In this document: positions 24,985-33,172 of the stretch, in pieces | Layout of the letters: the number at the start of each line of letters is the position of its first letter | How positions within the stretch are numbered: position 1 is the stretch's first letter | Notes under the pieces: generated by a model | Database searches by the model: none | Seen by the model: only the letters and a program-made list of their open reading frames with translations | What the model was told of the DNA's origin: nothing | Program-made: the position numbers and the translations under genes | NCBI GenBank assembly: GCA_002343775.1 | Contig: DDSH01000031.1 | Coordinates: 1-64,000 of the forward strand | Source: Anaerolineales bacterium UBA2395 | GTDB lineage: Bacteria > Chloroflexota > Anaerolineae > Anaerolineales > Villigracilaceae | Direction: 5' to 3' | Length of the DNA stretch: 64,000 nucleotides

Positions 24985-25484
24985 GCACGAATGCTGTCAG
25001 CGATTTTTTGTTTTTTTGTAACAGGATCAGGTTTCGGGTGGGTTGATGCGGTTTGAAGCGGATGCGACTCGAGCAGTTTGCCATCCTCCACTAGCTGTTC
25101 GAATGTGACGCTTGCCATTTCGTTCCGAAGCAGGTTCTTTAGCCGGATCCACTGGCAGTTGACCGGGCACCTGAGTTCGAATGGACAATCTCCTTCGTGC
25201 AGGACGCAATCGGAGAGATTGAGCGTCCCTTCGAAGAGTTCGACCACTTCCAGTAGGTTGATCTGGCTGGGGGGGCGGGCAATCGAGATGCCGCCATCGC
25301 GCCCAGCCTGGGTTTCAATAAAGCCGCCACTTGCCAGTTCCGCTACGATGCGCTGCAAGAGGGCGGGGGGAATCAACATTTCGCGACCGATCTCGGAAGA
25401 GGGTAAACGTGTACCCGGCGCTCTTTTTGCGAGCGCGAGCACGACACGAACGGCATAATCGGTCTGGCGGTTGACTCGTAACAT
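24981..25484 (-). CDS. Rrf2-family Fe-S transcription regulator heading the oxidase operon
   Basis: 167 aa. Winged helix at residues 1-65 (MLRVNRQTDYAVRVVLALAK opens like IscR/NsrR). Cysteines C93, C100, C106 and C110 in DCVLHEGDCPFELRCPVNCQW match the cluster-binding loop of NsrR/IscR/RsrR, with one extra cysteine. Such proteins sense NO, Fe-S status or redox state. It begins the unit rrf2-sco-sco-cbaDBA and is preceded by a nearly perfect 33-bp dyad, most likely its own operator. The same motif upstream of cydA suggests cross-control of both oxidases. Confidence 0.9.
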   Translation of the reverse strand: MLRVNRQTDYAVRVVLALAKRAPGTRLPSSEIGREMLIPPALLQRIVAELASGGFIETQAGRDGGISIARPPSQINLLEVVELFEGTLNLSDCVLHEGDCPFELRCPVNCQWIRLKNLLRNEMASVTFEQLVEDGKLLESHPLQTASTHPKPDPVTKKQKIADSIRA

Positions 25485-25503
25485 AATTAATGCTTACCAA
25501 TTG

Positions 25504-25536
25504 GGTAAATATTTACAAAGATTGTAAGTATTTACC
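25504..25536. promoter_or_regulatory. 33-bp dyad, probable Rrf2 autoregulatory operator
   Basis: Two 15-base arms, GGTAAATATTTACAA and its inverse, surround a 3-base centre with one mismatch. It lies 20-52 bases upstream of the rrf2 ATG and overlaps where the promoter should be. The same motif occurs at 16303-16335. Confidence 0.7.
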
Positions 25537-25564
25537 ACTCGATTTTGATGTGTTATTAATCACA

Positions 25565-25578
25565 TTGTCATATGACAA
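25565..25578. promoter_or_regulatory. Perfect palindrome between rrf2 and lgt
   Basis: TTGTCATATGACAA is fully self-complementary over 14 bases, with partly symmetric flanks. It lies about 30 bases beyond the Rrf2 dyad and about 110 bases before lgt. It could be a second operator; the binding protein is unknown. Confidence 0.4.
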
Positions 25579-25686
25579 ATGTCTTTTATTTTGGATAGGA
25601 TGTGCGATATTTATGATGAGAATTATCCAAATTTATTTGAGAGGTGGATGGGATATAATCACGAAAATTTGACTTCGAGGTAATCC

Positions 25687-26733
25687 ATGATAGACCCTGT
25701 AATTTTCAGTTTCAAGTTGTTTGGGGCTCAGATCGAGCTGACCTGGTACGGTTTGATCGTCATGATGGGCGTGGTGATCGGCGCCTGGTTTGCAGAACGG
25801 GAAGTCCGCCGCCGTGGCGAGAATGGGGAAGTGCTGGTGGATGCCATGGTGTGGGCGGTCATCGGCGGAATTCTGGGGGCGCGGTTGTGGTATGTTGGCA
25901 ACGCCATCATTGGCGGCAATACTTCGTATTTGGAAGATCCTCTCTCCATCATTCGTCCGCCCATCGCGGGGCTGCACTTTTTCGGCGGATTGTTGTTCGG
26001 TGCGTTGGTTTTGTTCATCTACCTGAAACGCAATGGATATGACGTCTGGCTTTTCTTCGACGCGATTGCGCCAGTGACGTTGATCGGTCAGGCGTTTGGC
26101 AGGTTGGGCAATTTCATTAATCAGGAATTGTATGGTCCGCCGACGCAACTTCCGTGGGGCATCACCATCCCTGCCAATCACCGCCTGCCGGAATTTGCAG
26201 ACTTGAGTCTGTACCCGGTCGAGACGACCCGCTTCCACCCGACGTTTGCCTATGAAGCGATCTTGAATGTGCTGGCTTTTCTTTTCATTCTTTGGTATTC
26301 GCGCCAAAAAGAGGATGAATTGAAACCGGGCGTGGTCTTTAGCATGTGGCTGATCGCTGCCGGGTTTATTCGCGTCTTCATTGAATTCTTCCGCCCCGAC
26401 CAGCCGAGGATCGGAGACACCTTCGTCACCACTTCCATGATCGTGGCGTTTTTGATGGGCGTGGCGGGTGTCGTTATATTCCTGGTGCGGAACGGAAAAC
26501 TGCAATTGTCCTTTGCGGAAGGCTGGGCGGAAGAGTACAAGGTTAAGCAGGTCGAGAAGCCTGCGCCCGCCGCCCGCACGGCGAAGATTGCTGCTGCTTC
26601 TGAGAGCGATGACGAGGAGATGGAAGAACCCACTCCCAAGCCGGTAAGAAGAAAAACCGCTTCAAAGACGAACGAAAAGAAGGCGGCAGCTGGAAAGAAA
26701 GCGATGACCGCCCGCAAAAAGAAAGCGGAATAG
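25687..26733 (+). CDS. lgt: Phosphatidylglycerol--prolipoprotein diacylglyceryl transferase
   Basis: 348 aa. Seven membrane helices and the Lgt signature GRLGNFINQELYG (about 138-150), with the substrate histidine region YPVETTRFHPTFAYEA. It adds diacylglyceryl to the lipobox cysteine of prolipoproteins, of which several are coded in this window. The C-terminal 60 residues (from about 288) are a Lys/Ala/Glu-rich tail (KTASKTNEKKAAAGKK) beyond the normal end of Lgt, likely disordered and cytoplasmic. GAGGTAA precedes the ATG. Confidence 0.95.
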   Translation: MIDPVIFSFKLFGAQIELTWYGLIVMMGVVIGAWFAEREVRRRGENGEVLVDAMVWAVIGGILGARLWYVGNAIIGGNTSYLEDPLSIIRPPIAGLHFFGGLLFGALVLFIYLKRNGYDVWLFFDAIAPVTLIGQAFGRLGNFINQELYGPPTQLPWGITIPANHRLPEFADLSLYPVETTRFHPTFAYEAILNVLAFLFILWYSRQKEDELKPGVVFSMWLIAAGFIRVFIEFFRPDQPRIGDTFVTTSMIVAFLMGVAGVVIFLVRNGKLQLSFAEGWAEEYKVKQVEKPAPAARTAKIAAASESDDEEMEEPTPKPVRRKTASKTNEKKAAAGKKAMTARKKKAE

Positions 26734-26741
26734 GCAGAATC

Positions 26742-26774
26742 AAAAAGAGAGCGTCACTGCGGCGCTCTCTTTTT
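26742..26774. terminator. Bidirectional terminator between lgt and the sulfotransferase
   Basis: A perfect 12-bp stem, AAAAAGAGAGCG with its complement, and a 9-base loop; A- and T-runs on both sides serve both converging genes. Confidence 0.92.
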
Positions 26775-26785
26775 ATTTGGCGGAT

Positions 26786-27973
26786 CTATCGGTCCAATTC
26801 CACACGCTGGACGGGCATCAATTCTTCGCGGGTTTCGAACTCGAAGCGTGCAAAAACATCGGCATAGTGCCGCACAATATCTTCATGGTTGAAGCCCATC
26901 TTTTCGTAGGAGTAGTTGTGGTCGCTCCGGAAGGTCATCGTCTCTTTGACGGCTTGGTCGATGATTCCATCGAGCCCGGGCTTGTCTGGGTAGCCGAACT
27001 GCTCATAGAAACCGCGGATGACCGCCTCAGGGCGTTGGATCAGATCGTCATATTTCAGAACCAGGTATCGGGGAGAGGGATGCGCATCCAAATATTCGAG
27101 TGGATGCACATACCAGTGTTTGGTCATTTCCAGGATTTCGTCGATGTAGAAATATCCCTCGCCCGGTTCGGTGAATTGCCGGCGCGCGTAGTTGATCCAC
27201 GAAATGGTGGAGGGCAGCATATCGAGCGGATTGCGCGCGAGGTAGAGGATGCGCGCATCGGGGAAGAATTCCACCAGTGTTTCGATCTTGGCGCTGAAGG
27301 CGGGATTTTTCGCCACGAAATGTTTTTTGCCCGTGGCGTACATGTGTCGCTGCAGCATCGATCTGTAGAACGTCATGATGCGCTTCTTGTGTTCGGGTGA
27401 AAGCGCCTCATCGAAGTGGATGTAATCGGGGAACTCGTCCATGAACGGGAAGAGGAAGGTGACGAAATAGCCGTCCCAGATGTGCATGTGGATATTCTCG
27501 TCCTCTTCGGGTTGGAAGAACGAAATGGGGTGTATCTTGATCTTGCCAAGCGTGGCGCGGTCAAATGCGTACAATCCGCGGTGCAGGATGTTATTGAAAT
27601 ATTTCTTATCGATTTTGGAAATGAACTGCGTGATCTTCTTTTGTGTAACCGATGGCGTGAGATAAATATCCCACGTGGTCAGGCTGGTGAAGGTTTCATC
27701 GTCACGGGAGAGCAAGCGGTGTAGAAAGGTCGAGCCGCTGCGGAAGTTTCCCAGTATAAAGAGCGGCTTTTCAACCGGGTGATTTTTGTAGGCAGGAAAG
27801 AGAATATCGTCGAGCGCGAAGCAGAACCAGTGGATCAAACTGCCGAGGGGCCAGACAAGATAGAAAAGGATAAGAAAGATGAAACGTTTTTTTGTGAGGC
27901 GGGCGGGGGTGTTTTTCGATGCAAAGAAGGAGCGATAGAATGTGCGCCAGAACAGCCGGAAGTTATATTTCAT
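26786..27973 (-). CDS. Sulfotransferase-family protein
   Basis: 395 aa. The PAPS 5'-phosphosulfate loop is visible as FILGNFRSGSTFLHRLLSRD (about 72-91) and the 3'-phosphate region as RILYLARNPLDMLPSTISW (about 247-265). An N-terminal hydrophobic segment (31-55) suggests membrane attachment. The family moves sulfate from PAPS to hydroxyls or amines of glycans, lipids or small molecules. The substrate is unknown and no PAPS-forming genes are near. The 3' end shares a terminator with lgt. Confidence 0.85.
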   Translation of the reverse strand: MKYNFRLFWRTFYRSFFASKNTPARLTKKRFIFLILFYLVWPLGSLIHWFCFALDDILFPAYKNHPVEKPLFILGNFRSGSTFLHRLLSRDDETFTSLTTWDIYLTPSVTQKKITQFISKIDKKYFNNILHRGLYAFDRATLGKIKIHPISFFQPEEDENIHMHIWDGYFVTFLFPFMDEFPDYIHFDEALSPEHKKRIMTFYRSMLQRHMYATGKKHFVAKNPAFSAKIETLVEFFPDARILYLARNPLDMLPSTISWINYARRQFTEPGEGYFYIDEILEMTKHWYVHPLEYLDAHPSPRYLVLKYDDLIQRPEAVIRGFYEQFGYPDKPGLDGIIDQAVKETMTFRSDHNYSYEKMGFNHEDIVRHYADVFARFEFETREELMPVQRVELDR

Positions 27974-28173
27974 TCAGGGCGGGATCCTTGATGTGTTATT
28001 CGTACTGGAGATTGACTCCCAAGGATTAATTCTAACAGCAAAAGAGATTTTAGGATTAACGCAATTTGAACGTTGGACGACAACGCTTCGCCCCGCCCTG
28101 AAAGTTGATCCGGTTTTCTGAAGCCTTGAAGTACAATTCAGCCGTCCAAGCCCGTCGACTTTAGGAGATGTCT

Positions 28174-28818
28174 ATGAATAAAAAATTGCTGACCTACGAA
28201 ACGACACAGGCTTATCTCGCGTCGCTTGTTCCGCCGCGCGAGCCGGAATTAATGGAGATGGAAGCGTATGCCGAGAAGCATGATTTTCCCATCATCGGTC
28301 CCGCCTGCGGATATTACTGTTATCAGCTGGCGCGGATGATTCATGCGAAATCGGTTTTTGAGTTGGGGTCGGGTTATGGCTATTCCACGGCTTGGTTTGC
28401 GAAGGCGCTTAAAGAGAATGGCGGCGGAGTCGTCCACCACACCGTCTGGGATGAGGAACTCTCTCAACGGGCACGCAGCCACCTCGTCAAGTTGCAAAGC
28501 GCGGACGTGGTCCAGTTCCACGTTTCTGAAGCTGTCGAAGCCTTGCAGCGCACCGACAGTCCGTTCGATATCATCTTCAACGACATTGACAAGCAGGCAT
28601 ATCCCGCCTCCCTGCCGATCATCAAAGAAAAATTACGTTCCGGCGGATTGCTCATCATCGACAATATGCTTTGGAGCGGGCGCATCTTCGATAAATCGGA
28701 TATCTCACCTGCGACGATAGGAGTTCAGGAATTTACAAAGCAAATTACACAGGATCAGGATTGGATTGTTTCGCTTACGCCCATGCGTGATGGCATGATC
28801 GTGGCGTACAAAAAATAA
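28174..28818 (+). CDS. O-methyltransferase-like SAM-dependent enzyme
   Basis: 214 aa. Motif I is FELGSGYGYSTAWFA (about 62-76), followed by a DIIFNDIDKQAYP acidic/metal-loop region and GGLLIIDNMLWSGRI, typical of cation-dependent O-methyltransferases (catechol/caffeoyl type). The start at 28174 is preferred because AGGAG lies at 28163-28167, too close to an ATG six bases earlier. Substrate unknown. The region 27974-28173 upstream holds no gene and no clear motif. Confidence 0.85.
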   Translation: MNKKLLTYETTQAYLASLVPPREPELMEMEAYAEKHDFPIIGPACGYYCYQLARMIHAKSVFELGSGYGYSTAWFAKALKENGGGVVHHTVWDEELSQRARSHLVKLQSADVVQFHVSEAVEALQRTDSPFDIIFNDIDKQAYPASLPIIKEKLRSGGLLIIDNMLWSGRIFDKSDISPATIGVQEFTKQITQDQDWIVSLTPMRDGMIVAYKK

Positions 28819-28862
28819 ACTGCAAAGGCGAGGCGACCTCGTCCTTGCGCATGAGGATATAC

Positions 28863-30026
28863 ATGACCAATTTCAACATCGTTCCCGACCGTAGAAAAAA
28901 CCCCAACCTCACAAAATGGACATGGTACGAAAGGGACATCCTCCCGATGTGGGTGGCGGATATGGACTTCCCCGCGCCCAAACCGATTTTGGATGCATTG
29001 CGAAAACGATTGGATCATGGCGTGCTGGGGTATGAGATTCCTGGCAAGCCGCTGCAGGAGACCGTTGCTGCGCGTATGGAGCGTTTGTATAAATGGAAGG
29101 TCAGCCCCGAGGCGGTATTGGTTTCCCCCGGCATTGTCAGCGGATTCTCCGTGGCGGCGCGGGCATTGTGTACGCCGAAGCGGGGTGTGGCGATCCAAAC
29201 GCCGGTCTATAACGAATTCCATGAAGTGAAAAACAACATCGGTATTCCGCAAATTGACATTCCGTTGGTCAAGAGCGTCAAGAAGAATATCCTTCATTAT
29301 GAGATCGATTGGGATTTGTTCGAAGCGCGTGTAAAAAAGGCGGGCATCTTCCTCTTGTGCAATCCGCATAACCCGCTGGGGATCATCTTCTCCCGCAAAG
29401 ATCTGACGCGCATGGCAGAGATCTGCATCAAGCATAATGTTGTGATCGTTTCCGATGAGATTCACTCCGAACTGCTGTTGGATGGAAACCGCTTCACGCC
29501 GATGGCAAAACTTTCGCGCGAGATCGAAAAGCATGTCGTCACGCTGATCGCGCCATCGAAGACCTTCAATGTCCCCGGCTTGTTCTGCGGGTTTGCTGTC
29601 ATCCCGAACAAGGAATTGCGCGAACCGTTCGAGAAGGAACTCCATCGCTTGCGTTTGCATGTTGCCAGTCTCGGACTTCATGCCGGGCAGGTGGCATACT
29701 CTGGCAAATGTGACGGCTGGCTTGCAGAATTGAACCAGTACCTAACCGCCAATCGCAACTTTCTTGTGGAGTTTGTGACTAAAAACATGCCCGGTGTCCG
29801 CACGACGATCCCCTCCGCAACCTACCTCGGCTGGCTGGATTTTACCCAAACCGGCATAGATGGCTCACCGTACGAATTCTTCAAAACCAAAGCGAAAGTT
29901 GCCTTGAGTGAAGGGAAGATTTTCGGCAAAGAGGGGGCGGGGCATGTGCGCATCAATTTTGGTACGTCACGCGCATTGCTGAAGGAAGGTTTGGAACGGA
30001 TGGTTGAGGCGATGTCTCAACTTTAA
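28863..30026 (+). CDS. MalY/PatB-type PLP-dependent aminotransferase (cystathionine beta-lyase-like)
   Basis: 387 aa. Fold-type I aminotransferase with D198 in VSDEIHSELL and the Schiff-base lysine K233 in IAPSKTFNVPGL. The opening WVADMDFPAPKPILDAL and HGVLGYEIP are characteristic of the MalY/PatB group, which act as C-S lyases. The start ATG 28863 has GAGG six bases before it; ATG and TTG codons 12-18 bases upstream are less well placed. It likely cleaves cystathionine or another cysteine conjugate. Confidence 0.9.
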   Translation: MTNFNIVPDRRKNPNLTKWTWYERDILPMWVADMDFPAPKPILDALRKRLDHGVLGYEIPGKPLQETVAARMERLYKWKVSPEAVLVSPGIVSGFSVAARALCTPKRGVAIQTPVYNEFHEVKNNIGIPQIDIPLVKSVKKNILHYEIDWDLFEARVKKAGIFLLCNPHNPLGIIFSRKDLTRMAEICIKHNVVIVSDEIHSELLLDGNRFTPMAKLSREIEKHVVTLIAPSKTFNVPGLFCGFAVIPNKELREPFEKELHRLRLHVASLGLHAGQVAYSGKCDGWLAELNQYLTANRNFLVEFVTKNMPGVRTTIPSATYLGWLDFTQTGIDGSPYEFFKTKAKVALSEGKIFGKEGAGHVRINFGTSRALLKEGLERMVEAMSQL

Positions 30027-30032
30027 CAAAAA

Positions 30033-30058
30033 GACGGATGGGAGTTTACCCATCCGTC
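30033..30058 (-). terminator. Terminator of a short minus-strand transcript
   Basis: Perfect 10-bp stem GACGGATGGG/CCCATCCGTC; on the minus strand it is followed by TTTTTG. It may also act weakly on the aminotransferase gene from the plus side, where no T-run exists. Confidence 0.8.
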
Positions 30059-30145
30059 GGACGAACTATGTCGGGGAAGGAGGCGAAATTGCAGCCTTCC
30101 TTTCGTTAGGGGAACGTCTGGTTCTAAAGCTTGGCTTCGACCAGT

Positions 30146-30199
30146 TCAGGGCGTTTCGCCCTTCCCTTCGATTTTTGTTTTAGGCGGTACTTCTATCAC
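30146..30199 (-). CDS. Possible 17-aa peptide or small RNA unit
   Basis: After a very good AAAGGAGG site a GTG opens the frame MIEVPPKTKIEGKGETP and stop. In the shifted frame the sequence continues to 30124 as a lysine-rich tail (KSKGRAKRPELVEAKL), so a frameshift or a mis-assigned start is possible. GGGCGAAACGCCC forms a small hairpin in the message and a strong terminator follows at 30033-30058. Something short is probably transcribed between 30240 and 30033; whether it is translated is unsure. Confidence 0.3.
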   Translation of the reverse strand: MIEVPPKTKIEGKGETP

Positions 30200-30282
30200 A
30201 ACCTCCTTTCTTATTCTTGTCACCATCTTACAACAAAGCGGGCGCAGATACATTAAAAAAGCCTTTTATTTTTGCAAAAAAA

Positions 30283-30816
30283 TTATGGAGATTTTTCCAA
30301 TGGAGTTTTTCGTGTAACCCAAAACTTCACCTCTTGATGGATGGGGTATAAAGGCAAGATCCATGCGCCATACCAAAAACCCGCAAACTTCGTCATCAAT
30401 TGACGCGCCCGCCGCAGTGTTTCACGCTCGAAATTCAAAGGCAACGTCAGCATTTCCTCCAACTCCGGCTTAAGCGTTTTGCCCGTCAACTTTTTGTAAA
30501 GCCGGAATTCGTACTGCCATGCATCCAACTCGCCATAGATCGAAAACGCCGTCAACGGACCTTGCTGCAAATGACGCACCTCATGCACGAACAACGTCCA
30601 CGCGCGCGGATTTTCAAGCGCGGATTCCATAGTGTAGTGACGCGAATTGAGATAGAAGCGCTGCCCGAACTGCCAGAACGCGCCCACGCTCTTCCGCGCC
30701 CGCCTCATCCCGACCCGGATCCGGTTTGCCCTCACAAACTCCACCGCCCCTCGACCTTCCTCCGAGGAATGCGCCACCTTCTCGAAATATTTCTCCAGCC
30801 AATCGTTATGCTGCAT
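30283..30816 (-). CDS. Putative HExxH zinc protein of unknown function
   Basis: 177 aa. FVHEVRHLQQGPLTAFSIYG followed by ELDAWQYEFRL gives H-E-V-R-H and, 17-18 residues on, an E-x2-A-W third-ligand motif, as in gluzincin-like metalloproteases. The N-terminal 50 residues are Arg-rich. There is a C-terminal hydrophobic patch (FAGFWYGAWILPLYPIH). The assignment rests on the motif alone. It lies two bases after a lipoprotein gene and is probably cotranscribed. Confidence 0.6.
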   Translation of the reverse strand: MQHNDWLEKYFEKVAHSSEEGRGAVEFVRANRIRVGMRRARKSVGAFWQFGQRFYLNSRHYTMESALENPRAWTLFVHEVRHLQQGPLTAFSIYGELDAWQYEFRLYKKLTGKTLKPELEEMLTLPLNFERETLRRARQLMTKFAGFWYGAWILPLYPIHQEVKFWVTRKTPLEKSP

Positions 30817-30818
30817 GG

Positions 30819-31274
30819 TTAATTCAACGTCGAATCCATCAAATTGCGCAGATACGTGACCAAAGGCTCCAGGTCTGATTCCGGCAGCGACAGGTCATCC
30901 AATTCCACCACCACTTTTTTCCCCTCCCATTGGATCTCCAGGTTGTAGACAAAACAATCCGCACACACACCACTGGGTTTTGGGATGATAAAGTCTGCCT
31001 CTGTGATCATCCCTTGCAGACCAACGATTTCCGTATTTGCGAGGCTGCTTGTGATCGTCCTGTCTGTGCGCGAATCGGTGACGGTGTAGACACCATCTGA
31101 AAATACTTGGACCGAGCGCATCATCCCCATGATCCCACCGGATTGCATCATCCACACATCCCATTCATTGCCCAGCGCCGGAGGTGTATAGAGGATCGTG
31201 TCCGATGTGGGTGCGGAGCATCCCGCTGCCAGCAAGGCTGTCATCAACACGATAAATAAGGCTGTTTTCGACAT
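30819..31274 (-). CDS. Lipoprotein of unknown function
   Basis: 151 aa. The signal peptide MSKTALFIVLMTALLAAGC ends in a lipobox with Cys19. The mature part has two close cysteines (GVCADCFVYNLEI), which might form a disulfide or bind a metal, and beta-rich segments (YTVTDSRTDRTITSSL). No family is recognised. It is the first gene of a pair with the HExxH protein. Confidence 0.75.
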   Translation of the reverse strand: MSKTALFIVLMTALLAAGCSAPTSDTILYTPPALGNEWDVWMMQSGGIMGMMRSVQVFSDGVYTVTDSRTDRTITSSLANTEIVGLQGMITEADFIIPKPSGVCADCFVYNLEIQWEGKKVVVELDDLSLPESDLEPLVTYLRNLMDSTLN

Positions 31275-31392
31275 ATTCTTTCTCCTTATGGGTTAAGCAT
31301 AGCAAGAAAAGGACGAACCTGCAACAAGTTTGTTCCATTGCAGGATGATAGTTCCTGATAGCAGGATGCATTAGAATACAAATCGAGGTCTT

Positions 31393-32541
31393 ATGAAAAA
31401 AGTAGCAATCCTTGGAATTGGTCAAACTAAAGTGGACGAACACTGGGATAAATCCCTGCGTGAGATTGGCGGCGAAGCGGCGTTCCTTGCCATGCAAGAT
31501 GCAGGCATGGATAAGGTCGATGCACTTTATGTCGGCAATATGCTTTCCCCCATGGTCAGCGGACAGAATTTGCTCGGCGCTTTCTTTGGCGATTGGATCG
31601 GGTTGTGGCACCAGGAATCGGTCAAGATCGAAGCGGCTTGTGGGTCCGGGGCGGCGGCGTTTCGCTCCGCGCTGATGGCGGTCGCATCGGGTGAGGTCGA
31701 ATCCGCGCTGGTGGTGGGGGTCGAAAAGATGACCGACAAAGCAGGCAGAGATGTTACTGCTGCGCTCGCCACTGCCGCCGATGCTGATTATGAACTCGAG
31801 CAGGGTGTTTCGTTCGTGGGCATTAATGCTCTGGTGATGCGGCGCTATATGCACGAGTTCGGCTGGAAGCACGAGGACTTTGCTCCGTTTTCGATCAATG
31901 CTCATTCGAACGCCATGCACAACCCGTATGCGCGCTTGCATGAAAAAGTGACCGTGGAAAAGTTCGAAAAATCTTCGATGGTCGCGACCCCGATTAACTT
32001 GCTGGATGCGTCTCCGGTGGGGGATGGGGCGGCTGCGGTCGTCATTGTTCCAGCGGAGAAAGTTGTGCGACAGCCGAAGGTCATTGTCGCTGCCTCCGCT
32101 GCAGCAACAGATTCGATCGGTGTGCATTCGCGCAAAGACCCGCTCTTCCTGAATGCGGCATACCTCTCTTCCAAGCGTGCCTACGAGATGGCGGGCGTAA
32201 ATTCCGGCGACATTGATTTTTTTGAATTGCACGATGCCTTCTCCATCATGGCGGCGTTGTCGCTCGAAGCCAGCGGTTTTGCCGAGCGTGGACAGGGTGT
32301 TAGGCTGGGGCTGGAAAATAAAATCCACCCGAAGGGGAACCTGCCCATTTGTACGCGTGGCGGCTTGAAGGCGCGCGGTCATCCAGTCGGCGCGACCGGC
32401 ATGTACCAGATCGTCGAAGTTGCCCAGCAATTGCGTGGCGAATGCGGCGTTACTCAAGTGGATGGCGCAAGGGTCGGCATGGCGCAAAATATCGGCGGTT
32501 CCGGCGCGACGATTCTGACGCACATCCTTCAGTTGGAATAA
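31393..32541 (+). CDS. Thiolase-family acetyl-CoA acetyltransferase (SCP-x/archaeal type)
   Basis: 382 aa. The nucleophile C83 lies in KIEAACGSGAAAFRSAL, a histidine in GGLKARGHPVGATGMYQ (about 330-346) and a second conserved site in NIGGSGAT near the end. The sequence, with FFELHDAFSIMA, belongs to the SCP-x/archaeal thiolase group that often pairs with a DUF35 OB-fold protein; none is seen next to it. It may make acetoacetyl-CoA or thiolyse 3-ketoacyl-CoA, which fits with the ETF genes. GAGG precedes the ATG. Confidence 0.9.
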   Translation: MKKVAILGIGQTKVDEHWDKSLREIGGEAAFLAMQDAGMDKVDALYVGNMLSPMVSGQNLLGAFFGDWIGLWHQESVKIEAACGSGAAAFRSALMAVASGEVESALVVGVEKMTDKAGRDVTAALATAADADYELEQGVSFVGINALVMRRYMHEFGWKHEDFAPFSINAHSNAMHNPYARLHEKVTVEKFEKSSMVATPINLLDASPVGDGAAAVVIVPAEKVVRQPKVIVAASAAATDSIGVHSRKDPLFLNAAYLSSKRAYEMAGVNSGDIDFFELHDAFSIMAALSLEASGFAERGQGVRLGLENKIHPKGNLPICTRGGLKARGHPVGATGMYQIVEVAQQLRGECGVTQVDGARVGMAQNIGGSGATILTHILQLE

Positions 32542-32692
32542 AAAGGCCAATTTGTAGCGTGTAGTCATTGAGTTTCAGGTAGAATCTGTAGAAACCTGAT
32601 TAAAAATATATTTTTATGCTCATTTCATGCTTGCATTGAGGAAAATAATGATATATACTGACATAACTTAACAGTTTTGTAAGGAGGTCGTC

Positions 32693-33085
32693 ATGCCAAC
32701 CGAAAAAAGAAAACTGGCGCGCAAGATTTTTTCTTACTATATGCGCGTTTTGGATGAATATACCGGTGATCTCTTGGGTCAGATTGCGGATATAAGCACT
32801 GGCGGCTTTAAGATCGAAAGTACTCAGCGCATTCAAGTGGGTGCGAGTTTCAAACTGCGCATCGACCAAATGGGTGATATTTCTCCCAAAAGCCATATCA
32901 CCTTTTCCGCCCGTACAAGATGGTGCCAGCGCGATCCCTACGACCCAACTATTTACAATGTCGGCTTTCAGATCCTGGATATGACCCCTGGGGATTATGA
33001 CATCTTCGTCAGGATGTTCAACGCGTATGGCGTCCAGCAACGGGCTCATCATAAGAGCAATTCTGATTACATCTGGGGAGGATAA
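32693..33085 (+). CDS. PilZ-domain protein
   Basis: 130 aa and essentially one PilZ domain. The c-di-GMP contacts are visible as an RKLAR motif (residues 6-10, RxxxR) and D-I-S-T-G-G (33-38, the D/N-x-S-x-x-G motif). It should bind cyclic di-GMP and report to an unknown partner. AAGGAGG lies seven bases before the ATG, one of the stronger SD sites here. Its 150-base leader is AT-rich. Confidence 0.85.
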   Translation: MPTEKRKLARKIFSYYMRVLDEYTGDLLGQIADISTGGFKIESTQRIQVGASFKLRIDQMGDISPKSHITFSARTRWCQRDPYDPTIYNVGFQILDMTPGDYDIFVRMFNAYGVQQRAHHKSNSDYIWGG

Positions 33086-33101
33086 ACCCCGCCTTCATTA
33101 C

Positions 33102-33132
33102 CGCCCTGCCGATAACAAGCAGGGCGTTTTTT
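33102..33132 (+). terminator. Terminator after the PilZ gene
   Basis: CGCCCTGC/GCAGGGCG stem (8 bp) with a 9-base loop and six Ts. Confidence 0.92.
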
Positions 33133-33159
33133 ATGTAGGGGGGCGCAAATAAAACCGTG

Positions 33160-33165
33160 TAAAAT
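33160..33165 (+). promoter_or_regulatory. -10 box of a probable leaderless plsC transcript
   Basis: TAAAAT lies exactly seven bases before the ATG at 33173, so transcription should begin at or next to the start codon. No SD is present. The -35 is not clear. Confidence 0.5.
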
Positions 33166-33172
33166 TGCCGCA

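Noticed and set aside
28755..29681. 308-codon frame antisense to the aminotransferase
   Set aside because: Shadow of the PLP enzyme; no SD.
31165..32568. 467-codon minus-strand frame over the thiolase
   Set aside because: Antisense shadow with no recognisable protein features.
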